This document shows positions 41,241-53,000 of a stretch of 64,000 nt of DNA, piece after piece. The stretch is from positions 19,183,905 through 19,247,904 of the forward strand of contig NC_080051.1 of the NCBI RefSeq assembly GCF_026212465.1. The letters run 5' to 3'. Below the pieces are notes generated by a model, which did not search any database, had not been told where the DNA came from, and worked only from the letters and a program-made list of their open reading frames with translations. Origin of the DNA: Amaranthus tricolor (taxonomy: Eukaryota > Streptophyta > Magnoliopsida > Caryophyllales > Amaranthaceae). Both the position numbers and the translations under genes were made by a program. The first letter of the stretch is position 1, and each line of letters starts with the position of its first letter.

Positions 41241-41461
41241 TATTGGAAAGCAGTTATCTTTTACAGTTACCTTAGTCATTACAGTTGATTTGTTCTTAGG
41301 TAGTTACATTAGAGGCACTTACCCATGTTCGTAGCAGTTACTACCCATGTTCGTAGCAGTTACTACAATGCTCATGTATTTATACAATATGCTTCAATGA
41401 GAATAAAAATAATATCAGAATTTTTTACACAAAAACACAATCAGATATTGTCAAATTATCA
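41241..41461 (+). repeat. 3' LTR of the copia element
   Basis: Identical to the 5' LTR except for one base. Followed by the TATTT duplication. Confidence 0.95.
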
Positions 41462-41599
41462 TATTTAACAAAAAAATTAGTTTCAATTTCTTTCTCTGAT
41501 CTTTAAGTAACAAAAAAAAAGTCTCTAATTATTTCTTTTTCTTTTCGGCATAATAATTAGTCTCTAATTAGCAATTTAATCACGTCTTCTTTCCTCAAA

Positions 41600-44130
41600 A
41601 AAGCTTCAAAAAAGTTTCAAAGGTTGTTTCCGGTAGAAGCAAACATAAAAGAAAAGCTTCATCAGATCCATCAACAACACCTTCAATTACAAATTATGAA
41701 GATGACTTCAATACTGATGATAGCGCAGTTAGAGGCGGAATTTGACGTTGGAGCAACAAATCCTCTAATTGCCAATAAATCTTAGCAATCATCGGCTGCG
41801 TCGTGGTCAAGTGCTCGACGAGTCACCCAAGATACAGGTAAGCTTAATAAATTAATGTTAATGTTTGATTGAAGTGTGGTTTATGTTTGATAAATATATT
41901 ATGTATAATTAATTATGGTTTCTTTTATATTCTAAGTTCATGAAGTGGAAGAAATTAATTATGATGACGATGAAGAGGTTGATGAACCTCGTAATTCGGT
42001 TTGTCAAGGTGGTGGTAGACCTATTTCCTTTATATGGAAATATTGTTCCAAGGTTGCTAAAGTTGACGAGCCGGGCTTTGATGTGTTTTGTGATATTTGT
42101 TAGAATGTCGGAGTTAAACTGGTCACTAAGTACTCTATGAAAAAAGGTATGTAACTCAATTCCTAATTTTGTTAGCATTTCATTACACTTGCATTTTTAT
42201 TAATACTTGTGTATTACATATTAGATGGAGGTACAAGGACAATTGCTTGACATTTATCACGAAAGCATGGAATCACAAAGGACAGTTGTAGTACTAGTGC
42301 AAGCGGGAGCCGACAAACACAACTCCACGGGTATGCAAGTGAAATGCCAGGCACTGGTATGCCTTTCTCTTATAATATAAACACAATGATTGATGAATTT
42401 AGTAGATATGTGATTGGGGATAAAATGCCTTTTATGCATGGAGAAAGTAACAACTTTGAATATTTTATTAGAGTCTATTTACAACCACCAATTTAGCCGT
42501 CCTTATAAACACCCTTAAGCGTTGCACTCAAGTTCTTTATCAAGGAGCTAAGGCTCAATTAATTGAAATGTTTCGTAATTTAGATAATCATGTTAGTTTA
42601 ACCACTGATACTTGGAGCTCTGGTTTTGGTGAGCCTTATATGTGTGTTACCGCCTATTGAAGAGATGAGAATTGGTACCTGCAAAAACGTATTATTGCTT
42701 TTGAGTTAATGGAGGAGAATCATACTGGTTTGAACATCAACAATCGTATATGGCCATTTGCAAGAAATATAATTTGCATGATAAAATATTTTCTATTTCT
42801 GTTGATAATGCAACGGTAAACACTAAGGCAATAGAATATTTGATGCATGAATCTTCATTTACTAAGATTTTAAATGGTGAGTTTTTACATGTTAGATGTA
42901 GTGCACATGTACTTAATTTATCTGTTCAAGAAGGTATAAAGAAATTATCACCATTTTCAGATCGTATTAGAATGGTAATTAGGTGGACAAGGAAAGAGAG
43001 AAAGTATAAAAGCAAATTTAAAAAAATGTGTGTGGAAGTTGGGTTGCCAAAGAGAAAATTTAGTCTAGATACACCAATACGTTGGAACTCTACCTATAAG
43101 TTGTTAACTCAAGCTATTCAATATCGTGAAATTCTGCCTTATTTATATAACAATCGTATTAATGATCCTGCAACCATGATTACAAATGCCCATTGGAGTC
43201 TTGCTATTTTAGTTCATAAAATTTTTGTTGTTTATGATCGTGCTACTAAAATATTTTGTTATGCATATCAGCCGAACGTTCATTTAGTTGTTTTAGAATG
43301 CATAAGAATAGTACATGAGATTACTAATAATATGAATGTTGATGTGTTAAAGGATGTGCTCCAAGATATGATGGAAAAATGGTTCTCATACTTTGAAAAT
43401 ATTCCTTCTATTTATGGTGTTGCTTGTATTAGTGATCCAGCTGTTAGGGTAGAAGGTTTACGTAAATTGTTACAATTTTATTATGTTTCTCTCAATCGAC
43501 CTACTTATAATGTTGATGGTTATATTGAATCATGTAAAAGAACTTTACATGATTTTTACAATTACTTTGCTTCTATATATAACTCGGGGACTTCAAGTAA
43601 CAATGCACCATGTAAAGGTGTACAAATATATGATCCATTTATTTCTAATATTCTCAATAGTCAAAATCGATTTGCTACATCTTTTAGCTCCACCCGTCAA
43701 TCCATGGAAGTAGATGATATTTGTGTGATCAATTTGAATTTCAAGAAGATCACGAAATCCTAGAATGGTGGCGACAAAATCCGATAAATTTCCCATTTTG
43801 GCTAAAATTGCAAAGGACATCCTTGCAATTTCGGCCTTCACTATTGCTTCGGAGTCTACTTTTAGTGTAGATAGAAGAGTTTTAGATGAAAAGAGGTCTC
43901 GACTTGCTCCAAATACTATCCAAATGTGCGTCTGCAAAAAGGATTGAGATCAAGCCGTAAAAAAGAACACAAGGCTTAAGGAATGATGATGATCAAGACG
44001 ATGATGACCCGTTGATGCTGATGGACATGGATACATCGATAGGATCTCCCCCAGAAGAAGATAAAAGTGACTCTGATTTGTCTTTTTCAACAACAAACAA
44101 CTACAACAAAAAAGATACGTAAACAGAACT
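41600..44130 (+). pseudogene. hAT transposase of hAT 1, degenerate
   Basis: Pieces of a hAT transposase lie in order on the plus strand: a Lys-rich start near 41640; a BED-finger-like piece (FIWKYCSKVAKVDEPGFDVF, then CDIC, then HLSRKHG); SLTTDTWSSG (first catalytic Asp) near 42600; a 337-codon open stretch 42750-43763 with FSISVDNATVN (second Asp), DTPIRWNSTYKLL and ISDPAVRVEGLRKLL; and, in another frame at 43765-43947, the C-terminal dimerisation block AKDILAISAFTIASESTFSV with the Glu of the DDE triad. Stops (for example in FCDIC-stop-NVG and TAY-stop-RDE) and frame changes break it, so the element cannot supply its own transposase unless short introns rescue some breaks. The copia insertion lies upstream of this coding part. 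Confidence 0.88.
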
Positions 44131-44379
44131 ATGTGGACTTTGATTCCTTCGGGATACGTAGGCAACTTAGTATTTATACTAAGTCCAAGTCCCTTCCCCC
44201 TCTTTTTTTTTTACTCTCTAGTATGTTAATTATGTATTTTTTTTCATTTTGTAGAATATCTACAGAGATAATAAATTAGTGTATTGATCATTATTTATTG
44301 TATTTATTTTTTTATTGGTTAATATGATAAATATTTATAAATATAAAAAAATAATTTGAATTTGAACAAATTATTTAGC

Positions 44380-44590
44380 ATCGAATCGAACCTTAAATCG
44401 GTCGTGAACCGAACCTTGATTCGACTCTAACCGAAAAAAAAGCTCGGTCGAACCGGAATACTGGTTCACGATTCGATGGGCTCGAACCGAGACCGAATCG
44501 GAACCGGTCATGAGCGTTCAGGTTCAAGTTCCAAAAAAAATTTGATCCGAACCGATGGCCTATTTGAACCTGAACCAGTCCGAACCGAAC
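44380..44590. repeat. right subterminal GC-rich array of hAT 1
   Basis: Repeated CGAACCGG / GAACCGAACC words, the counterpart of 35930-36245. Confidence 0.8.
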
Positions 44591-44612
44591 TATGGCCATC
44601 TCTAATTCCAAT

Positions 44613-45525
44613 GTATGTGAACTCAATAATTTATGTTAAGAAATATAATGATTACAATTGCGTAATGGCTACTTTTGATTATACTCGCCAATCTCACAAT
44701 TTTGATTAGGTTTGGTATCTTACGAGATAATTAGTAAAAATAATTATGAAATATTTGCATTTCATGTTTTATATTAAAATTAAAAGTCAAAAATAAATTT
44801 TAGTATGAGACTTATTAATAATTGATTTTGTTATTTAGGTTACTAATAAATAAAACTTCAAATATTCTTGTAATTCCTCATTAAATTTATAGACTATTAA
44901 AATTTTTTTATTATTTTCAACCAATGAAAATAACTTTAAATGAAAGAATTTAAATATAACCATAAAAGAAATAAAATGAAATATGTAACTAACATCGAAA
45001 GGATTGAGGACATACCCTCTAGGCTTTGAAAACAAAGGTCATATACTCGTATCATAATTAATTAATAAATTATATAATAGACTCACTATACTTAAAAGAC
45101 ATTTATGACTTGAAATTAACAATAGTTTTGATGGTCATGTATTTACTACTTCTATATTCTTAATTAAAATACCTAGTGTATAGTGTTCCATCTCGTTCTC
45201 TAGATTTACCATGTCAAAATTTGTTCAATATAAAAAATCATCAAAAATACAGTCAAATTTCCAATTAATTGCTAAATACTCTTATCACAATTTTAGAGGC
45301 GAAGTAAAGATTTTAAATTAGCTAAATTGTCGATAGACTATAAAATTATTTACTACTATTATATAAGGTTTTCAAAACTGACATGATGATCCGAAATTTA
45401 CATGACATTGTAACCGAATCCGATTTGACTCAAATTTTACAATTATGTAAAAATAATATGGACACAAAATCCGATTTCAAACCCATCCAAAACACCTAAC
45501 TCGAAATCAACAACAACCCATACAA
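44613..45525. other. AT-rich intergenic DNA, nothing firm recognised
   Basis: A segment around 45360-45520 (CTGACATGATGATCCGAAAT ... CGAAATCAACAACAACCCAT) loosely resembles 58490-58620, so it may be a diverged dispersed repeat. Confidence 0.35.
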
Positions 45526-45528
45526 ACA

Positions 45529-45822
45529 TTTTATTTCTCTTTAATTCCATATCATTGGGACAAAAAAAAACGTATTATTTTACCTTGTCTTTTATTCATT
45601 ATCTTTCTTTATTTTAGAACAATTTGTGAGATGATACATTCCAAGATTAAGCGAAGTTAGAACAATTCCAAATTCAAATTTTAGAACAATTCTTAATTGA
45701 ACTTATTTTACCTTGTCTTTTATTCATTATCTTTCTTTATTTAATATAATATTTTCTCAAAAAACATTTTATTTCTCTTTAATTCCATATCATTGGGACA
45801 AAAAAAAACGTATTATTTTTAA
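45529..45822. repeat. segmental A-B ... B-A duplication
   Basis: Block A (ATTTTATTTCTCTTTAATTC ... ACAAAAAAAAACGTATTATT) occurs at 45532-45578 and 45767-45817. Block B (TTTTACCTTGTCTTTTATTC ... CTTTCTTTATTT) occurs at 45579-45615 and 45706-45741. All copies are in the same direction but the order is reversed. Confidence 0.85.
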
Positions 45823-46654
45823 TTATTTTGTTGAAGAAAGTTAGATATAAACTTAATCCACCCTATAAATTAATCAAGTCTATACATAACTTTTACCTTT
45901 TCTTAAACATTAAAAACTCTAAATATAAACTTTCGAAGAATTCAATATTGATATTCCCCATAATTTCATTAACAAAGGATCTCTAAAACACTTGGTGAGA
46001 ATCAAAAATCAAAAATATTAAGTTATGGGCTTTCGGTTCTGGGCTTCTGTGTTCAGCCCAGTCATCAAACCATATTAATTTACATAAGGTCCATACGTAG
46101 TTAGTTGTCCCAAGTCCAACCCTCACTCAACGTGCATAACCCTGACATAATTTGTTGTATTGATCATGTTGGATAAAAACTTAATAAATGGCTGCTCTCC
46201 ATATTTATCTAATATCCATTTTCTACTAATATTTATTATTATGAAGTTAAGAAAATCATAACAAATAAGAAATATAACTATGATTTTTCATGAAAAGTTT
46301 GATGATATACTTTCTCCTTCTCTTTGAGTTTTCACCCTAAGAATCAAAACTTTCACATATTTAAATTTAAAGTGCAAATTCAATTGGACAAAGATAGTAT
46401 ATATCTACATGTTGAGTTAACCTTATTCTAAAATTGCTACGTGTTTAACAAATATATTTTTTTATCCAACTCAAAGGTTTCTGACTCAAAACTAAACAAA
46501 AATCAAAATTGGTCTATCCGATTCTCATTGCCTCAATCCTCTTCCCTCATCCTACCTTGTACTAAATATGCATAATGTTGTCATTTAAAGCATATAATGG
46601 TTATCAGAAATAATAAGTCAATTAAATCAGTAATATCCCAAAATTGCAAAAGTT
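45823..46654. other. AT-rich intergenic DNA, nothing recognised
   Basis: No supported feature. Confidence 0.5.
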
Positions 46655-47202
46655 TCTGTTTTGTTATAAGCACAGGTCGCGGCTCGTGACATTACTCGCG
46701 GCTCGCGAGTTGGCCTGGTCGTGGCCCGCAACTTTCACTTTTGTTACTTATGCTACAAATATCTACGTTTAATATGGTTATATTAACTGAATATATTGGG
46801 ATGTATTAATTTATGATCGACATTAATTCGTAAATTGATGTTGCGGTTCATGAAATTACTTCATGAATGGTTGTACGCTCTTCTATAAATATATAAGGCA
46901 TTTGTAAGTTATTTTTTACATGAGATATACATGGAATATACATGTAATTTTTGAATTTCTTATCCTCTCTAGCACTTTACATAGAGAACTTGCAATCCTC
47001 GATTGTAAATTTCCGTTTCTTCTTCCATTTAAGTTTCTCTTACATCGTTCTAAGTTCCTTGTGCTAGGAATTTTGATGTAATTCTTTGCATCTCAGAACA
47101 TTTCCGGTTTATATTCTCAAGCACCGTAGTAGGGAGGAAATGATGTTTTAGGATAGAGCATCTCGTCTAGAATTACTATCAAGTTCAATACAAAATCTTC
47201 TT
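46655..47202 (+). repeat. possible LTR relic with CGCGGCTCGCGAG palindromes
   Basis: A GC-rich palindrome-bearing block (CGCGGCTCGTGACATTACTCG, 46680-46700, and neighbours) is followed by TATAAATATATAAGG and then a T-rich leader-like region, the layout of an LTR U3-R-U5. No terminal repeats or duplication were found. Confidence 0.3.
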
Positions 47203-47207
47203 GTTAC

Positions 47208-48218
47208 TGTAACAACCCGACTAGCATTTGACCTAGTAAACAGGGTCATCATGGGTTTTATTTTCCAAGAAACTTAAATCTCAATTCCAAAACTTGTGCA
47301 AAGGGGTCACCAATTCTATGACATAGTTGTATTAGCTAATTCTCAATCCAAACATCTAATTAAAACACAAAGTAATCATAAAAGTCACTATAAAAATCCA
47401 ACATAACCAATACAATCTAGTCCAATATACATTTAACAAAACCTAATACAAAGCTACAACTTCTCACGTACTCATCTCAATTTAACATCCATGTAACTCT
47501 AATCATCACCACTAACCCATCGTTCCCGACCGGTTCCGATCTGTAGACAGTCTAAAAGATGGAAACAACAGGGGGTCAAGTTGAGAGGAACATAGGTTTA
47601 GAAGTAACAATCCAAAACAACAAAACACAGTAATTCAAAACATAGGTTTAAAAGCAATATCAGTTTCCTAGATCTATGTGCGCATAGGGAGTCTAGTTGA
47701 GAGGAACATCCATTGCTTCATCGAAATCAATGGCAAGAACCCTTTTTCCTCCTTCGTGAATTAGAGAAAGAACACCAGTTTTGAACCGAATGAGGAGATG
47801 AATGATGTTGCTTTGTTTCGTTGTCTATTAGGAAGAAATTAGGGCTTCAAGAAAGGGGATTTTTTTTGCGGGTTCAAAGAGGATGAGGGTTTGGGAAGAG
47901 TAATTTGAAGGGATAATGATTGATGAAATAGAGATGATCAAATTTTGATTTTTCATTGTTTTTGTTATTTTGTGATTTTCCTTTTTTTTTGCCATATAGA
48001 ATGAGATAAATAAAAGATAATAGAAGGTAGTAGTGAATAAAATGAGAAAAGGGAGGAAGAACCAAACAATTAAAAGAGAGATATATTAACCATATACTTG
48101 GGCCCAAATCGGTACCCTTTAATTCTTTCTAATTTTGACTCAAAATGATTTTCATTTTGATACTTATTTTAAATTTTAAATTTTTTTTTAAAAAAATATA
48201 AAATTTTCACATGTTACA
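47208..48218 (-). mobile_element. solo LTR (family C)
   Basis: The ends are TGTAACAACCCG and CACATGTTACA, flanked by the perfect 5-base duplication GTTAC (47203-47207 and 48219-48223). Length is 1011 bp with no coding. The form CGGGTTGTTACA at the end of Gypsy-type LTRs suggests the minus strand, which is an inference. The element at 10146-11988 has similar ends. Confidence 0.85.
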
Positions 48219-48360
48219 GTTACTATGTTCGATATATGATGATTCCCGATGATAAAGTTTACATTTGATATATGTTAAGTAAAGATTTAAATTTGTTGTA
48301 TGTTTTTATAGTCTACTAAATTTATATAACTTTAATTTATAAGTTTAATTATTAATTTAA

Positions 48361-49411
48361 CGAATATTTCATGATATACCATTGAGTTTCTCCGAAATTC
48401 ACCATTTACCACACAAAATCTTTTAATTCACCATATACCATTGAGTTCTCATCCGTTAGCACAAAATACCATTAATGACAAATGCCGTCAGTGTGCCGTT
48501 TATTGTAAGTTAAAATAAGAGATTGGTGATGATTTTTTTTTCATCAACATGGAGAGTCACAATCTTAAAGAAAACAACACAATTACTCATTTAATCATTT
48601 CTACTCATTTTATACAATACAGCCAAAGCCCTAACTTTCTTTCTCTAAATCTTCCATGGAAAGACCTTACTCTCTCACTAGACCTCCTCAATTTTCCAAA
48701 CCTAAACCTCCCCCATTTTCATCCTCATCATCTTCTTCCTTCCACAACAATGGCGGATTATTTTCCACCTCTTCATACGACGACGTTTTTGGTGGTCCTC
48801 CAAAATTCGCTTTGGCTTCTTGTTTAGCTCCTTAAGATGAAGATTACTCTAAAATTTTTGGAGGTTTCAGATTGTCTTCTTCCTTTTCGTCCACCTCGTA
48901 TGCTTCTTCCTCCATTCCTGTCCTTGATCTTCCTGTTGTTCCCGACGATCTTCATACTGCTGCTGCATTCTTTGATTACTCTGACGTTTTCGGAGGTTTT
49001 AATGATGGCGATGGCGATGACTTCCTTTTGCGACAATGATGGCGATGGCGATGACTTCTCTAATGAAGCTTGGTATATTTTTCTTCCCTTTTGGATAGGA
49101 AATAGGAAATAGGAAATAATGATTATTGTGTTTCTTTAGAAGTTTGTTGGATTGGGCATTGGGGGATATGATGGATAGGTGAGATGGACACATCTAAACC
49201 CTCAATTTAGATGGACACACCTAACAATGGCGCCAGTTGAATGCGTAAGGGCATACTGGTAATTTACCACAAATGGCACACTGACGACAGTTGTCATTAA
49301 TGGTATTCTGTGCTAACGGACGAAAACTCAATGGTATATGGTGAATTAAAACATTTCGTGTGGTATATGGTGAATTTCGGAAAAACTCAGTGGTATATCA
49401 TGAAATATTCT
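48361..49411. mobile_element. Pack-MULE with a captured auxilin-like gene piece
   Basis: Inverted terminal repeats of about 140 bases (GAATATTTCATGATATACCA at the left, its complement TGGTATATCATGAAATATTC at the right) are flanked by the perfect 9-base duplication TTAATTTAA (48352-48360 and 49412-49420). Long TIRs with a 9-bp duplication define a Mutator-like element. There is no transposase. The interior (about 48500-49250) is more GC-rich than its surroundings and contains a recognisable host gene fragment. Confidence 0.9.
48656..49039 (+). pseudogene. auxilin-like N-terminal gene fragment captured by the MULE
   Basis: From ATG 48656 the frame reads MERPYSLTRPPQFSKP, a Ser-rich stretch, YDDVFGGPPKFALAS, then TAA (48833-48835). 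It continues in the same frame as DEDYSKIFGGFR, SIPVLDLPVV and FFDYSDVFGGFNDGDGDD to TGA at 49037. The spaced motifs YDDVFGGPP, DYSxIFGGF, SIPVLDLP and FDYSxVFGGFN are those at the N-terminus of plant auxilin-like J-domain proteins, clathrin uncoating factors (from memory). The C-terminal J domain is absent. A GGCGATGGCGATGACTTC word is duplicated near the end. With one internal stop it is probably non-functional as protein but could be transcribed. Confidence 0.85.
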
Positions 49412-49420
49412 TTAATTTAA

Positions 49421-50220
49421 AGTCACAATTTACAACACATAAAACTCTACCTGAGACATATTGACAATTGAAAACAATGTTTATCAGTTAAAGTGGTCGA
49501 GTTCAGTTCAATTATTACCAAATGTGGTCTCCAGTCATTAAATTTATATTTTTCGGAATTAGTTGAATGAATATTGTGAATAAGGACAAATGTAAAAACA
49601 AGATCAAAACAGGACCAACAAGACATACACAAACTAAGGAAAGAACAAATAAAAATACAAAGATATTTAATAGTGCCTTAAGGTACCTTCCCTAAACATA
49701 TCTTAATATGAATTGAAGAATTGAATGAAGAGATCTCTCACTCAAATTCATTAACTCTCATGGAGTTTCTCTCAAAGTACAATGAGCTTTCTCTCATAAG
49801 GTTCAACAACCAACAAAAGTTTTTTTTTTCACTTTTTCACACACTTCTTTTGATCCTCAAGACCCTCACTAGTGGCCAAAGAAGTCAAAGAAGCCTAACA
49901 TAGAAATTCCATAGATATTTTTCATGCTAACATTGATTTCAAGCAACCTCGTTTTCGTCACTTTTTTCTTGAGCTTTCTTGTTGCCTCAATTACACCTTC
50001 ATCAATGCAAGCTATTACTTACCCTAATAAATGATCAAGTTGATTTTTTTTTAAATCAATAATATACATTTATGATTTTAAATATGAATTTTGATGGATA
50101 ACAAACCTAAATTAAAAGTGATACATCTTTATCATCCTTGAGTAGGAATGTGAAATATTAAACAGCTTTGGTATAACACTAATAAGTTAACCGAAATCAT
50201 AATAATAATTATTATTTTTT
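49421..50220. other. AT-rich intergenic DNA, nothing recognised
   Basis: No supported feature. Confidence 0.5.
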
Positions 50221-50221
50221 A

Positions 50222-50340
50222 ATCACATGGTAGATTGAGGGAAGGGGGCAAGGTTAGGTGAGGATTGAACCTGAAATTTTTCATGAAAGTGATATTTACT
50301 CTTCAATTAAGACAAATTCCGATACTTCTAAATCATAAAA
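50222..50340 (-). repeat. tRNA-like (SINE) remnant
   Basis: On the minus strand CAGGTTCAATCCTCACCTAACC (50275-50254) resembles a Pol III B box (GGTTCAATCC), with an A-box-like TTAATTGAAGAGTAA about 40 bases upstream. Weak and undelimited. Confidence 0.3.
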
Positions 50341-50643
50341 TGTACCCTTATAGTCATAATTATAGTTATTAACCCATTATTCCGCACAAATTAAAGACTA
50401 AAAAATAAAATTATCAAACAAATCATACAAATATCCCCTCCCAGGAAACAATTCTCCTCTCATGGGCATTTATTTTAGCAAGTTTTCTACATTATTGGGC
50501 CAAGTAATTAGGACCTATACATGAATTTCCCATTATAATACAAAAATTTAAACTAAATATGCAAATTTATATAAAAATCTCAAAATAGGCAATTTATTTC
50601 CCAAAATAAGCTTCTGGATTCTAAATTTATAGTTTGATTCTAT

Positions 50644-50828
50644 TCGCTGTTACTAACAGTGGACAGAGAGTAAGGTCAATTAAAGTCAAAGACTTTGTAT
50701 GGTGTTAGTAACATCGAACAAATATCCTGGTCAATTAAAGTTAAAATCTCAATTTGTTCGCAAACAAAGATTTTGACTTTTGTTGACCAAGTCTTTGTTC
50801 GATGTTAGTAACAGCGAACAGCGTCGAC
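50644..50828. repeat. fold-back repeat with TTCGCTGTTACTAACA arms
   Basis: TTCGCTGTTACTAACA at the left and TGTTAGTAACAGCGAA at the right are exact reverse complements (16 bases). An additional copy of GTTAGTAACATCGAACAAA and GGTCAATTAAAGT words lies inside. MITE-like; no target duplication was resolved. Confidence 0.65.
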
Positions 50829-51355
50829 TTAAGTTCATCACAGCCCCTTCTTCCTCATTTTCCCAATTTCAGTAAACTCTAAAGTTTTTACGACTTTTTC
50901 TCTCAAAAATTCTTCCACTTTTTAAGCTTCAAATCTTCGATTAATTCCTCCCTCTTTAAATTCAACAATATTAAAGTGGTCTTGCATATATTTGAATTTG
51001 TTTAAGGTAAAAATTTATTTAATATATATGTTTATTTTCGAAAATTAGGGTTTTGTAAAATGTTCTAACTTTTATTCAAATGTAAGTTCTATATTTGCAA
51101 ATCTCTAATTCTTTATGTCATCTTGAGCTGATTAAGATACTTTATAATTGATTTTATTACTTATTTGTGTATTTTCTTTTAAGTTTGGTTGTTCATAATG
51201 AATGTTGTTGTTAATATTCTTTAAACCTTATGTTTATTTTAAATAAACTTGTGTCATAACGCTATACTTGATTGAAGTAGTTTCAACTTATTTTGTTAAA
51301 GCGTCACAATTAAAATATACCCTATGTTAACATGGTTTAACCACAATTACAGCTT
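50829..51355. other. AT-rich intergenic DNA, nothing recognised
   Basis: No supported feature. Confidence 0.5.
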
Positions 51356-51453
51356 GTCTTATGAGACCGTTTCACTATGAGATGTGCATATATAATTAGC
51401 TAATTTCTCTAATTAATCACTTTAAAATTGTAAGTGATCATTTTAATACACTA
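51356..51453. repeat. partial GAGACCGTCTC-family repeat
   Basis: CTTGTCTTATGAGACCGTTT and CACTATGAGATG match one arm of the family seen at 2732 and 12678. It is directly adjacent to the next MITE. Confidence 0.4.
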
Positions 51454-51780
51454 ACGGTCCGTTTGGTTAATGGTACTAAATGGCGGTAATGAGAATGATT
51501 TATAGTGTAAAATTTCATCAAAAGTTCTATGTCATTCCCATGGTAATGAAACTTTGATTACAAAAAAGTTTTTTGTTTACAAATTTTCATTACCACCTAA
51601 TACCACATCTCCCAATGGTAACCCAATGGTAATGCATTGGAATAAATTTTATGAAGGAAATGAGATGGTTGAAGTTGAACAAGTATAAACATCAAGATAG
51701 CCAAGAGATTTTTCAACCAAAATTACACTAGTTTTTCATTTTTATTACCACCGTTTATTACCACTTACCAAACGGACCGT
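51454..51780. mobile_element. MITE with ACGGTCCGTTTGGT ends
   Basis: The ends ACGGTCCGTTTGGT and ACCAAACGGACCGT are perfect 14-base inverted repeats. The arms continue as GGTAATGAxAATG-like sequence. There is no coding. A diverged relative sits in an RLK intron at 17800-17970. The target duplication is unclear, so the superfamily is open. Confidence 0.8.
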
Positions 51781-52109
51781 AAATATACATGGGTTAGCCC
51801 AATAAAGATAATCTCACCGGGGGAGATATCCAAGATACCTCATATATCATTGTGTTCATCTTTCCTATTGCTTTAGATGGTTGTTTATCATTTTGTTTTT
51901 CATTTATTTAACCTCAGATGCTTTCATTTCATTCTCAAATAAGATAAAATAAAATAAGTGACACGGCTTAAAATAGAAAATTAGGCAAATTAATAGATGT
52001 AGAAGAATTATTCAAAATTTAAAAATCAAATTGCTATCTATCTATATAGCTAAGTGCTGAGAAGGTTTTTAAGAGTATGTCGTATGTAAGGTTTAGGGCT
52101 GTAAATGTG

Positions 52110-52480
52110 GTCAGAAACCTGTTTTACCGACTTGTTACCGATCGATACCGAACCCGTTTTTGACCGAATACAAGTGAAGGTTTTTGACCGATCGATACCG
52201 AACCCGAATGGTGACCGAAACCGTTTCCGACCTGTTTTACACATACCGAAACCGACCGGTACCGAACCTGTTTTAAACCGAAAACCGTTTTCGACCTGTT
52301 TTTATCATACCGTGACCGACCGATACCGAACCTGTTTTCAGACCGAAACCTGTTTTCGACCCGCTTAATACCCGTTTTTAACCGACCGTTTTTGACCGAA
52401 TCTATATTGTACCGAACCTGTATTATACCGAACCTGGAACCTGTTTTGTACCGAACCTGTTTTGGACCGAACTTATCTAC
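52110..52480. repeat. subterminal array of hAT 2, low-coordinate side
   Basis: About fifteen degenerate words such as ACCGAACCTGTTTT and GACCGATACCGAACC. Matched by the array at 57600-58095. Confidence 0.85.
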
Positions 52481-53000
52481 ATAATTCTTCTAAGTTGTCA
52501 AAATATAATAAAATTTTATATAAAATAATTAAATTAAACTTAATTATATTATTTCTATATGATAAAAATTAAATTAAATATAAATTTTTATAAAATAAAT
52601 ATATAAATTATAAGTTAATATATATTAACTCAGTAATTTAGTAAAGCCTTTTTCTTTTCTAAAAAATTAAGTATAAATTTTACAAAACTCAGAAATTGCA
52701 AAATTGCATAAACATAGTTCATACTTTGCAACCAATATAATTACCAAGTTCAGGTTAATTTGCTGACTAATTAATACTGTATTAAAATCAACATATAACA
52801 ATATAAACCAATACAAAATATTAACCTATGAAATTGATAAACCACTTTCATTTCATTTAATAGTTTAGACGAAATTTAAAATAGATCCATTACATTTTTT
52901 TCCCTACCAATAATATAAACATCAATAATCCTAACTACACAAAAAGTCTTTTCCAAATTTTAGTTATGCATAAGAAATTGCAAAAGTATAACTCATTTCA

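Larger units (their letters stand above)
36432..41461 (+). mobile_element. intact copia LTR retrotransposon nested in hAT 1
   Basis: The LTRs are 36432-36652 and 41241-41461, 221 bp each, differing at a single position (TAAAAT versus TACAAT). The target duplication is TATTT (36427-36431 and 41462-41466). The primer site TGGTATCAGAGCCC directly follows the 5' LTR and fits initiator Met tRNA. The polypurine tract TTGAGGGGGAG directly precedes the 3' LTR. One gag-pol frame runs through. With this target duplication the LTR ends are TA...CA rather than TG...CA. Each LTR holds a 22-bp word twice in tandem (36512 and 36534). Confidence 0.96.
35915..44604 (+). mobile_element. hAT transposon 1, with a nested copia element
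   Basis: The TIRs are TAGAGATGGCCAT at 35915 and its exact reverse complement ATGGCCATCTCTA ending at 44604 (13 bases). They are flanked by the perfect 8-base duplication ATTCCAAT (35907-35914 and 44605-44612). Subtracting the nested copia and its 5-base duplication leaves about 3.66 kb, a normal size for an autonomous plant hAT. Arrays of CGAACCGGTTCGAA-type words occupy 35930-36245 and 44380-44590. The interior codes for a broken hAT transposase on the plus strand. Confidence 0.93.

Noticed and set aside
44837..45035. Short minus-strand frame after hAT 1
   Set aside because: AT-rich chance frame without homology signal.
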